NCBI GenBank assembly: GCA_018262385.1
Contig: JAGSPQ010000167.1
Coordinates: 1-7,610, forward strand
DNA: 7,610 nucleotides
Source of the DNA: Myxococcaceae bacterium
GTDB lineage: Bacteria; Myxococcota; Myxococcia; Myxococcales; Myxococcaceae
Reading direction: 5' to 3'
Shown: piece after piece, positions 1 to 7,097 of the stretch
Layout: each line of letters begins with the position of its first letter
Numbering within the stretch: the stretch's first letter is position 1
Notes under the pieces: model-generated
Told to the model about the DNA's origin: nothing
What the model saw: only the letters and a program-made list of their open reading frames with translations
Database searches by the model: none
Position numbers and translations under genes: made by a program

Positions 1-23
1 AGTCAGAGGAGGTGCATCTTCGT

Positions 24-38
24 CGTCCACTGTGGACG
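24..38. repeat. 15-bp perfect inverted repeat upstream of the tRNA gene
   Basis: The arms CGTCCAC (24-30) and GTGGACG (32-38) are exact reverse complements around a single central T. No T-run follows on either side, so it is not a clear intrinsic terminator. It ends 31 bases before the tRNA, and a short A/T-rich patch (GATATAG, 48-54) sits between, about where a -10 element for the tRNA would be expected. It could be an operator, part of the tRNA promoter region, or the stem of a terminator for a gene to the left. The repeat is seen directly; any role is unknown. Confidence 0.45.
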
Positions 39-69
39 GCTGAGTTGATATAGCGCGGCCGCTTCAAAC

Positions 70-155
70 GGCGCTCTGTCGAAACTGGTAGACGAGGCGG
101 ACTCAAAATCCGCTGCGGCTGACCCCGCGTCCCGGTTCGAGTCCGGGGAGCGCCA
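70..155 (+). tRNA. tRNA-Leu (anticodon CAA)
   Basis: A complete class II tRNA cloverleaf can be folded by eye. The acceptor stem pairs GGCGCTC (70-76) with GAGCGCC (148-154), followed by discriminator A155. The D stem is TCG/CGA (79-81 with 93-95) and the loop contains GGT. The anticodon stem GCGGA/TCCGC (97-101 with 109-113) encloses the loop CTCAAAA, giving anticodon CAA at 104-106, which reads the leucine codon UUG. A long variable arm with a GCGG/CCGC stem follows, as expected for tRNA-Leu. The T arm pairs CCCGG with CCGGG (131-135 with 143-147) around TTCGAGT. The next bases are CTG, so the 3' CCA is not encoded and must be added after transcription. The gene points towards the 3' end of the efflux operon (convergent). 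A weak candidate -10 (TATAG, 50-54) lies upstream, with no convincing -35. Confidence 0.95.
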
Positions 156-364
156 CTGCAAGAAAGGTTGAGTTTCTCCTCTCAAAACTCCCGGTGGCCG
201 ACGAGCTCACCGTTCCGAACCGAGCCTACCCCCGTCGGGCGCCTTCGAGACCACTTCGCCCGCGAGCGGTCCTTCCACCGAGCAGGGGAGCCAACCACCG
301 ATCCCGCCGATTGGCGGCGCGTTCGCTGTTCCATCGCCTGGGCGCTTCGCGATCGAGACCAGCC
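156..364. other. Intergenic region between tRNA-Leu and the pump gene; nothing assigned
   Basis: About 209 bases separate the tRNA from the true reading-frame stop of the RND pump at 365. Open frames cross it on both strands, but none has a ribosome binding site or recognisable protein content. The minus-strand frame here is the run-off of the frameshifted pump gene and ends at 207. A 5-bp hairpin (CCGCC-GATT-GGCGG, 304-317) lies just past the operon end but has no U-tract, so any terminator role, probably factor-dependent, is only a guess. A very weak A/T stem (AGAAA/TTTCT, 161-177) follows the tRNA. Confidence 0.5.
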
Positions 365-3281
365 TCAACGCGCCGCGAACCGGCGGTAGAGCACCGGCAG
401 CACCAGCATGTTGAGCAGCGTGGCGCTCAACAGCCCGCCGAGGATGACCACCGCCATCGGCGCCTGAATCTCGTTGCCGGGCTCTCCACCGGCGAGCACC
501 AACGGGACCAGCGCGAGCCCGGCCGAAAGCGCGGTCATCAGAATGGGTGCCAGCCGCTCGATCGAGCCCTGGATCACCGTCTGCTCCAGCGGCATCCCCT
601 GCGCCCGCAGGCAACAGGAAGATGCCCACCAGCACCCCAATCGACAGCAGCCCGATGTTGCGGGTGGCCTCCTCGGCGCTCTCGAATTGTCCCCCGAAGA
701 CCACGTAGTACCCCTGGGGGAAGGCGACCTGCCGCTCGACGCGGGACCTCATCTCGGTCACCACCGAGCCCAGGTCTCTTCCGGCGACGTTCGCCTGCAC
801 CACCATCTTCCGCTGAACGCCCTCGCGGCTGATGGTGTTGGGTCCCCGCTCGCGCTCGAGGCGGGCGAGCGCCTGCAGCGGCAGCCGGGCGCCCGAGGGC
901 GTGCTGATCGGCGTCGCGCCCTTGCTGTCCAGGCTCGCCCGCGCTTCATCGTCCAGGCGCACCACCAGATCCACCGAGCGCTGACCTTCCAGCATCGTCC
1001 CCACCGTCTGGCCCGCGAACGCGCTCTCGACGGCCTCGGCCAGCTCTCCGGTGGTCATCCGGTAGCGGGCGAGCGCTTCCCGATCGGCGCGGATCTCGAC
1101 CTGCGGAATGTCGATCTGCTGCTCGATCGCGACGTCCACCGCACCGGGGGTCTGCTCGGCCACCCGCTTCACCTGCTCGGCGAGCGCCCGGAGCTGCGCG
1201 AGGTCATCGCCGTAGATCTTCAGCGCGATGTTCGCCCGGGTGCCCGACAGCATGTGATCGATCCGGTGCGACAGCGGCTGCCCGACGGTGATCGCCGCGC
1301 CGGGAACCTGGGCCAGCGTCTTGCGCAGCGCGGTCAGCAGGTCCTCCTTGCTGCGCTTTCCCTTCGTCAGGTCCAGGGTCACGTCGAGCTCGGCGGCGTT
1401 GACGTCCTGGGCGTGCTCGTCGAGCTCGGCGCGGCCGGTGCGGCGCGAGGTGGAGACGACCTCGGGAAACTCGAGCAGCGCCTTCTCGATTCGGCGGCCG
1501 AGCCGATCGGACTCCTCGAGCGAGGTGCCGGGCAGGGTGATCACGGTGAGCGTCAGCGTGCCTTCGTTGAACTCGGGGAGGAACGCGCCGCCGAGGAAGG
1601 GCAGCACCGCCAGGGTCGCGAGCACTCCGAGCAGGCAGGCGAGGATCACCGCCCTGGGCCGGCCCAGCGCCAGCGTGAGCAGCGGGCGATAGCGGGCCTT
1701 GAGCCACCGCAGCACCACGCTCTCCTCGGCGCCCAGCGACCTGGTCTTCGGCAGCAGGTACGCGCACAGGGCGGGGGTGACGGTGACCGCGACCACCAGC
1801 GAGGCGGCGATCGCGACGATGTACGCCAGGCCCAGGGGCGCGAGCATCCGGCCCTCGAGCCCGGAGAGGAAGAACAGCGGCAGGAAGACGAGGATGATGA
1901 TCAGCGTCGCGAAGACGATCGAGGTGCGAATCTCCATCGACGCCTGGAAGATGACCTCGGTCGCCGGCTGCCGTCGCCCGATCGGCAGGTGCTGGTTCTC
2001 GCGCAGCCGCCGAAACACGTTCTCGACGTCGATCACCGCGTCGTCGACCAGCGCGCCGATCGCGATCGTCAGGCCCCCGATGGTCATCGTGTTGAGGGTC
2101 ACCCCGAAGGCCTTGAGCACCAGCACCGCGACCACCAGCGAGAGGGGAATCGCCGCCAGCGAGATGGCGGTCGCGCGCAGGTTGAGCAGGAAGATGAGGA
2201 GGATGAGCGAGACGAAGATCGCTCCGTCGCGCAGCGCCACCGAGACGTTGTGCACCGCCACCGAGATGAAGTCCGACTGGCGGAAGATGTGCCGGTTGAT
2301 CGCCAGTCCCGTCGGCAGGGTGGGGCCGATCTGGTCCAGCACCGCGTCGAGCCGCGCGGTCAGTTCGAGGGTGTTGGCGTCGGGCTGCTTGAGCACCGCG
2401 AGGATCACCGCGCTCTTCGCGTTCGCGCTGCCTTCTCCGCGCTTCAGCTTCGGGCCGATGCGCACCTCGGCGACCTGGCCGACGGTGATCGGCTGCCCCT
2501 GACGGGTGGTGATCACCGTGCCTTCGAGATCCTCGACGCTCTGCGCGCGCCCGACGGCGCGAATCAGCGACTCCTGGCCCCCCTCGACGAGGAACCCGCC
2601 GGCCGCGTTCTGGTTGGTCGTCTTCAGCGCCTGGGCGACCTGCTCGAGCGAGACGTCGAAGGCCGCGAGCGACTCGGGCCGGGCGAGCACCTGGTACTGC
2701 TTCACCGCGCCGCCCATCGGGATCACCTGCGACACGCCCGCCACCGACAGCAGCCGCTTGCGGATGACCCAGTCGGCCTGGGTGCGCGCCTCCAGTTGCT
2801 GTTCGAGGAGCCCCTGCGGAGTCCTCGCCATCGATCCCTCTTCGTAGCCAACCGAGAGGAAGAGGATCTCTCCCATCACCGAGGAGATCGGCGCCATCGT
2901 GGGTGACGGGACGTCCCTCGGCAGCTGGGCCGCCACCAACTGCAGCTTCTCGTTCACGATCTGCCGGGCGACGTAGATGTCGGTGCCCCAGTCGAACTCG
3001 ACCCAGACGATCGAGATCCCGACCCCCGAGGCCGAGCGCACCCGCCGCACCCCCGAGGCGCCGTTGACCGCGGTCTCGATCGGAAACGTGATCAGCGACT
3101 CGACTTCCTCGGGGGCCAGGCCGTGGGCCTCGGTGATCACCGTCACGGTCGGAGCGGTGAGATCCGGAAACACGTCCACCGGCATCCGGCGCGCGGTGAC
3201 CGCGCCGGCAATCAGCAGCATCAGCGCGCCGGCGACCACCAGCAGCCGGTGATCGATCGACCATCGAATCAGTCGTTGCAT
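365..3281 (-). pseudogene. Heavy-metal RND efflux pump (CusA/CzcA type), disrupted by internal deletion and frameshift
   Basis: This encodes the inner-membrane, proton-driven pump of a tripartite metal exporter. The start is set at the Met at 3281 (MQRLIRWSIDHRLL), 16 nt after the adaptor stop; the Met at 3332 would overlap the adaptor gene and add 17 residues unlike the family. TM1 is about 11-30, then the first porter domain, TM2-TM4 about 351-416, TM5-TM7, the second porter domain with HRIDHMLSGTRANIALKIYG typical of metal RND pumps, and the start of TM8. The TM4 signature is AIGALVDDAVIDVEN (D413, D414, E420). It keeps equivalents of CzcA D408 and E415 but has Ala at the D402 position, so it matches neither classic CzcA nor CusA and the metal cannot be named. 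Reading is correct to residue 890 (codon 614-612). The family sequence resumes only at about 610 in another frame, as RAQGMPLEQ then TM11 and TM12, ending at TGA 367-365. About 60-70 residues are missing. Confidence 0.88.
606..615 (-). other. Deletion and frameshift junction in the RND pump gene
   Basis: On the minus strand, codons for GIFLL end at 612 and the same frame continues into proline/alanine/glycine/arginine-rich sequence unlike any RND pump. A second frame, one base shifted, carries LRAQGMPLEQTVIQGSIER from about 610 onwards, which is the conserved stretch before TM11. In intact relatives the end of TM8, all of TM9 and TM10 and the following loop lie between these two points. A simple deletion here would have a length of 3n+2 bases, of the order of 200. 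A single sequencing indel cannot explain it; a true deletion or an assembly collapse can. Confidence 0.85.
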
Positions 3282-3297
3282 CGAATGGGTCCCGGGG

Positions 3298-4860
3298 TCA
3301 GTGCTGGTGGCCGTGCTCGGGAATGCCGCCACTCGCCGCTGCCAGCTTGAGCTCGTAGGCGCCGCGCGAGACGACCCGCTCGCCTTCCTTCAGCCCCTCG
3401 AGCACCTGCACGTAGCCGCCCGAGCGGACCCCCAGCCTCACCGCGCGCTTGAAGAACGACTCCCCGCCGTCGAGGACGAAGACGGTCGGCTTCCCGCCCT
3501 CTTCGACCACCGCCGACTCAGGGATCGCCACCGCGCGCACCGTCTGGCCGGTGAAGAGCGTCGCCTTGGCGAACATCCCCGGCTTCAGCGCCCCGTCGGG
3601 GTTGGCGAGCTCGAACAGCACCGGGAGCGTGCGGCTGTTGCGATCCACCACCGCTCCGACCGCGATCCGCTTGCCGTTGCTCGCGTCGATCGAGAACTCG
3701 CGGTCCACCCCGGTGACGGTGAAGCTCGCCCCCACCGCCTCCTGCACTTTGCCGACGTCGGCCTCGTAGACCCGGGCCTCGAGCCACAGCCGCTCGGTGT
3801 TGACCACCGACACCAGCCGGGTGCCCGCCTGTACCACCGCGCCCGGCATCACCTCGGCGAAGGACACCACTCCATCCAGCGGAGAGCGCAGCTCGAAGGC
3901 CGAGCCTCCCGCGCTGCCCGAGCCCGCCTGGGCGCTCTTGAAGACGGCCTGTTGGCGGTCCATCGCCAGGACCTTCGCCGCCGCGACGTCCTTGGCCACC
4001 CGCGCCGCGTCGAGCTGCTTTTCGGGAATTGCCTGCGCGGCGAAGAGCTCCTGCGCGCGGGCGAGGTCGCGCTCGGCCAGCCCCAGCTCGGAGCGCGCGC
4101 GGGTGGCTTCCAGCTCGACGGTGGCGAGATCGGTGCCGCTGACCGAAGCGGACGGCGCGATGCGCACCAGCAGCTGCCCCTTCTTCACCTTCTGCCCCAG
4201 GTGCGGCACCGCGTCGCCCACCGGAATTCTTCCCTCGACCGGGGCCGACAGCTCGGCCGCCTGCCCGCCGACCGGCTTGAGCTCGGCGGTGGCCCGGATC
4301 CCGCCCTGCAGCACCCGGACCCTTGCCTCGGTCGTCGCGTACTCCGTCTTCCATTGCTGTTCCTTGAGGAACCCCACGGTCGGCTCGGCGGAGCCCGGGT
4401 CTTCGACGGCGGCGATCGCTGCCTCGATCGTCGGGTGCACCACGACCGATCCCGCTTCGACGGTGCCATGGGCCTGCGGGCCTTCGAGGATCAACGTCAA
4501 CGTCGCGGCGCCGGCGCGTTGGGGGGTGACGATCGGCTTGAAGATCCCGTCGCGCAGCGGCTTGTCGGTAACGAAGCGCTCTTCCTGATCGCCCAGCTTC
4601 AACACCGCCGTCACCTGGCCCTGGGTCACCGGATGAAACGCGTTCGGGTCGCGGGTGTCGGTGAAGTGGGCGACCAGGGGCGAGGTTTGGCCCACCACCA
4701 GCGCGGGGTACTCCATGAAGAGCTCGAGGCCCGATTGGTAGACGGTGACCGACAGGCCCGGCCGCTCGGGTGCCGCCGCTTTCTTCGGATCCGTCGACGC
4801 CGGCTCCTTGCAGCCTGCGAGCGCGATCAGCGCCATCCACCCCGCAACGCAAGCTCTCAT
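3298..4860 (-). CDS. Periplasmic adaptor (membrane fusion protein) of a CusB/CzcB-type RND metal exporter, lipoprotein
   Basis: This 520-residue protein would link the inner-membrane pump to the outer-membrane factor. A lipoprotein signal ends in LAGC, with the lipidated residue being Cys17. Residues about 35-145 form an extra N-terminal beta-rich domain (GLSVTVYQSGLELFMEYPAL...) resembling the FixH/YtkA-like domain found on some metal adaptors; this is a tentative match. The barrel-sandwich/lipoyl halves lie at about 200-235 (APVEGRIPVG...VKKGQLLVRI) and 322-355 (LRSPLDGVVSF...GTRLVSVV), flanking an alpha-helical hairpin at about 245-310. Beta-barrel and membrane-proximal domains follow to about 508. 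The protein ends in HGHQH, a possible metal-binding tail. The start codon overlaps the previous stop as ATGA (4860-4857). AAGGA at 4873-4869 lies 8 nt upstream as a ribosome binding site. It is intact although the pump gene it serves is broken. Confidence 0.93.
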   Translation of the reverse strand: MRACVAGWMALIALAGCKEPASTDPKKAAAPERPGLSVTVYQSGLELFMEYPALVVGQTSPLVAHFTDTRDPNAFHPVTQGQVTAVLKLGDQEERFVTDKPLRDGIFKPIVTPQRAGAATLTLILEGPQAHGTVEAGSVVVHPTIEAAIAAVEDPGSAEPTVGFLKEQQWKTEYATTEARVRVLQGGIRATAELKPVGGQAAELSAPVEGRIPVGDAVPHLGQKVKKGQLLVRIAPSASVSGTDLATVELEATRARSELGLAERDLARAQELFAAQAIPEKQLDAARVAKDVAAAKVLAMDRQQAVFKSAQAGSGSAGGSAFELRSPLDGVVSFAEVMPGAVVQAGTRLVSVVNTERLWLEARVYEADVGKVQEAVGASFTVTGVDREFSIDASNGKRIAVGAVVDRNSRTLPVLFELANPDGALKPGMFAKATLFTGQTVRAVAIPESAVVEEGGKPTVFVLDGGESFFKRAVRLGVRSGGYVQVLEGLKEGERVVSRGAYELKLAAASGGIPEHGHQH

Positions 4861-6101
4861 CGGGCACGTCCTTCGGCCGGGGCGGCATCGAAGCTCCCCG
4901 CGAGCAGGTGCAGCGTGGTGTGCGCCAGAGCCAGCTGCAGCTGCAGCTCGACGGTGGTGAGGCGCGCTTCGCGAGAGGTCTTCTCGGCATCGACCAGCAC
5001 CAGCAGCTCGGCGGCGCCCCCGCGGTAGGCGGTGGTCGCCAGCTGCCTCAGCTGCTCGGCGCGTGGGAGAACCTGCGTCTGGTGGTGCTTCAGCTGCTCG
5101 GCGCGCGCGCTGACTTCGCTGGTGGTGAGGTCGAGCTGACTCTGGGCGTCGAGCAGCAGCCGCGCGCGGCGGGCCTGCGCCAGCTGCTTCCTCGCGCCCG
5201 CCTGCGCGCGCTCACCGCTTCGATGCTCGAAGATCGGCAGCGGCAGCGAGACGCCGACCACGTAGCCCACGGCGGCTCCGGGCTGGCCGAGGGCGAACGT
5301 CTGTGCGCCTCCCGAGACCACCAGCTCGGGGATCCACCCGCGGGCGGCGGCGCGCCGATCCTGCTCGGCCGCCTCGGCCTCGACCGCCAGCGCCTTCAGA
5401 TCCGCGCGCCTGCCCTCGAGCTCCTCAGGTGCCACGCCGCTCGCCGCGCTGGGCAGCTGGCCTGCGAAGGACACGGCCCCCGCGGTCGGCAGCAGCGCGA
5501 GCGCTTCGCGGGTGGCTCGGTTCTGGGCAAGGATCGCACCCGCGAGCGACGTCTCGACGGCAGAGCGTTCGAGGCTGATCCGCAGCAGGTCGTACCCGGA
5601 GGCTTCCCCGGCCTTCTGCCGCGCGGTGATCACCTCGAGCAGTCGATCGATCACCTTCAGCGAGTCCTCGAGGATCGCCCTCCGCTGGTTGGCGGCGAGC
5701 ACCTGCAGGAATCGCTCGAGGGCCTCGCGGTGCAGCAGGGCGCGCGCGCGGGTCAGCCGCAGCTCGCCGGCTTCGGCGCGCAGCAAGGCCGCGTCAGCCT
5801 CGAGCCCGAGCCGCCCCGAGAGCACCAGCGGAATGGACGCGAGGAACAGATCCTGCGCTCCGTTACTCGGGCCTCCGCCCATGCTCTGGCGCTGCCATTC
5901 GAGCGAAGGGTTGGGCCAGCGGCCGACGCCGACGGCTTCGGCGCGGGTCAGCGCGGCTTCGGCCTCGGCCACCCTCGAGCCCAGGCCCTCGGCGAGGACG
6001 CGGGCGACGTACTGCGAGGCGTCGAGGGGCTGCGCGAGCGCGCCTGTACTACCTGCGATAGTAGCGAGGAGCGCGAGCATTCGGAGGTGCGGGCGGGCCA
6101 T
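4857..6101 (-). CDS. Outer-membrane factor (TolC/CusC/CzcC family) of the RND metal exporter
   Basis: This 414-residue protein would form the trimeric outer-membrane channel of the tripartite pump. A cleavable signal peptide covers residues 1-23, with likely cleavage after ALA before Gln24; no lipobox is seen, unlike E. coli CusC. The mature part has the two-fold, long-helix pattern of the family: Ala/Leu/Glu/Arg-rich coiled-coil helices at about 29-57, 95-220 and 300-400. WPNPSLEW (about 61-68) and GVSLPLPIFEHRSGERAQAG (about 279-298) mark the two strand-to-helix repeats, both characteristic of OMF proteins. The length is typical for CzcC-like members. The start at 6101 is supported by TAAGGAG five bases upstream. 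Codons 13-19 are unusually A/T-ending because an operator-like dyad overlaps them. Its stop overlaps the adaptor start. Confidence 0.93.
   Translation of the reverse strand: MARPHLRMLALLATIAGSTGALAQPLDASQYVARVLAEGLGSRVAEAEAALTRAEAVGVGRWPNPSLEWQRQSMGGGPSNGAQDLFLASIPLVLSGRLGLEADAALLRAEAGELRLTRARALLHREALERFLQVLAANQRRAILEDSLKVIDRLLEVITARQKAGEASGYDLLRISLERSAVETSLAGAILAQNRATREALALLPTAGAVSFAGQLPSAASGVAPEELEGRRADLKALAVEAEAAEQDRRAAARGWIPELVVSGGAQTFALGQPGAAVGYVVGVSLPLPIFEHRSGERAQAGARKQLAQARRARLLLDAQSQLDLTTSEVSARAEQLKHHQTQVLPRAEQLRQLATTAYRGGAAELLVLVDAEKTSREARLTTVELQLQLALAHTTLHLLAGSFDAAPAEGRAR
6047..6063. promoter_or_regulatory. Second operator-like dyad, inside the outer-membrane factor gene
   Basis: The plus strand reads TACTAC-CTGCG-ATAGTA; the minus strand reads TACTATCGCAGGTAGTA. 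It matches the dyad upstream of the repressor gene (TACTATCGTCAATAGTA, plus strand 7511-7527) at 13 of 17 positions, with the same 5-base spacer and an identical first eight bases. I found no other copy in the window. It overlaps codons 13-19 of the signal peptide (GCT ACT ATC GCA GGT AGT ACA). Six of these seven end in A or T, while nearly all neighbouring codons end in G or C. That codon change suggests selection on the DNA itself. The likely ligand is the BlaI-family repressor, acting as a roadblock about 38 bases into the gene or on an internal promoter; this is inference. Confidence 0.6.
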
Positions 6102-6106
6102 CCAGT

Positions 6107-6113
6107 CTCCTTA
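6107..6113 (-). promoter_or_regulatory. Strong ribosome binding site overlapping the M56 stop codon
   Basis: On the minus strand TAAGGAG contains the TAA stop of the M56 peptidase gene (6113-6111) and an AAGGAG Shine-Dalgarno sequence, five bases before the ATG at 6101. It fixes the start of the outer-membrane factor gene. Ribosomes finishing the peptidase stop on this site, so the regulatory and transport halves of the operon are translationally linked. It is the strongest ribosome binding site in the operon, fitting a need for more channel protein than regulator. Confidence 0.8.
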
Positions 6114-7097
6114 CAAGAGCCCGTGGAGCAGCGTTTCGACCGCGTGGTGCACCGCCGCCGATTGGCTCACGACCAGCAGCAGGGTCGTGGCGAGGCCGGC
6201 CGCGGCGACGATCAGCAGCGGCAGGCGCAGCGGAATCTGCTGGGCCAGCGACAGGCGCAGCAGCGCACGCACCCGCGACTCGAGCACGCCCCGGCCAAAC
6301 GCCAGCGCAGGCCCACTCGGGCTGGCGAGCGCAGCCACCTTCACCAGCGCCTCGGCGACCAGCGCGGGCTCGCCGACTTGATGGGCCGCGTCCTGGTCGC
6401 AGGCCTCTTCGGTCAGCGCGGCGTGCTCGCCGGCGAGGAACCGGGCGACGAACGGGAGCAGCCCCAGCGCGCCCAGCTGAATCAGGATCGAGACGAGCGG
6501 GTCCCGGCGCTGCAGGTGGGCGCGCTCATGGGCCAGCGCCGCTTCGAGCTGCGCAGGCTCGAGCTGCTCGGCCAGGCTGACTGAGACCAGGATCCGGCGG
6601 CGCAGCACGCCGGCCGCCAGACACAGGCGCGGGCCGCCAGGGAGCCAGACGATCGGAAAGCGCGACTGCTGCACCTGGCCCAACGCTTCGAGCTGCGCGA
6701 GGTCGGACGAAGCCCGAAGCAGCTTGCCCACCAGCAGCAGCGCTCGAAAGACGAACAGCGCCAGGGCGGCAGCGCCCAGCACCGCCAGGGCCGGGCGCGG
6801 AGCCCCGAGATGAACCAGGCACAGGTGGCCGTGATGGTCGTGAGAGAAGCAGTCATCGGCCGGCCCAAGGCCGAGCGCGCTCAACACCGGGGGCAGGGCA
6901 GTGGCAGTGAGGACCGCCAGGGTCGCGACAGCAGGCGCCAGGCTCAAGAGCAACGCCAGGTCGGCCCGCCGGTTGGGGGAGAGCACCGGCCGGGTGGCGC
7001 GAAGCCCCCACGACAGCGCGAACGCCACCAGCGAGCAGGCGCCAGCGACGAGCGCGGCCACCGCGGCGCACTCCAGGATGAAGGTGAGCGCGATCAT
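6111..7097 (-). CDS. M56 (BlaR1-type) membrane metallopeptidase, probable sensor/antirepressor
   Basis: This 328-residue integral membrane zinc peptidase would relieve repression by the adjacent BlaI-family protein. Membrane segments are at about 3-28, 48-76, 104-125, 203-222 and 292-311. The catalytic region carries HERAH (HExxH, residues 190-194; DNA 6530-6516), with H190 and H194 as zinc ligands and E191 as catalytic base. A downstream EEACD (230-234) offers the third ligand. BlaR1/MecR1 are about 585-600 residues with a C-terminal penicillin-binding sensor; that domain is absent, so beta-lactams are not the likely signal. Instead the loop between segments 2 and 3 holds C83, H86, H88, H89, H91, C93 and H97. 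By BlaR1 topology this loop faces the periplasm, and the Arg-rich loop between segments 1 and 2 is cytoplasmic. I infer metal sensing. The start at 7097 forms ATGA with the repressor stop; the frame is open further upstream, but that part is a shadow of the repressor gene. Confidence 0.88.
   Translation of the reverse strand: MIALTFILECAAVAALVAGACSLVAFALSWGLRATRPVLSPNRRADLALLLSLAPAVATLAVLTATALPPVLSALGLGPADDCFSHDHHGHLCLVHLGAPRPALAVLGAAALALFVFRALLLVGKLLRASSDLAQLEALGQVQQSRFPIVWLPGGPRLCLAAGVLRRRILVSVSLAEQLEPAQLEAALAHERAHLQRRDPLVSILIQLGALGLLPFVARFLAGEHAALTEEACDQDAAHQVGEPALVAEALVKVAALASPSGPALAFGRGVLESRVRALLRLSLAQQIPLRLPLLIVAAAGLATTLLLVVSQSAAVHHAVETLLHGLL

Noticed and set aside
70..155. Integration site or mobile element border at the tRNA
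   Set aside because: No direct repeat of the tRNA 3' end, integrase or transposase was seen in the window.
3..185. Minus-strand open frame over the tRNA region
   Set aside because: It runs antisense through a complete tRNA-Leu gene and shows no protein-like content.
304..317. Hairpin CCGCC-GATT-GGCGG as an operon terminator
   Set aside because: The stem has only five pairs and no U-tract on either strand, so an intrinsic terminator cannot be supported.
700..712. Third copy of the dyad suggested by GTAGTAC in the pump gene
   Set aside because: There is no matching inverted half-site at the 5-base spacing, and the bases encode a conserved Tyr-Tyr pair.
474..2906. Long plus-strand open frame (about 810 codons) across the pump gene
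   Set aside because: It is the antisense shadow of a GC-rich gene: Arg/Gly/Gln/Asp-rich composition, no domain, no ribosome binding site, while the minus strand gives clear RND sequence.
1204..3264. Long minus-strand open frame (686 codons) overlapping the pump gene
   Set aside because: It is the alternative frame of the same strand, full of Arg/Gly/Asp repeats typical of out-of-frame GC-rich coding; the correct frame gives conserved RND motifs.
4770..6584. Long plus-strand frame (604 codons) across the outer-membrane factor and peptidase genes
   Set aside because: Antisense shadow with Gln/Arg/Leu low-complexity content; both minus-strand genes beneath it are well supported.
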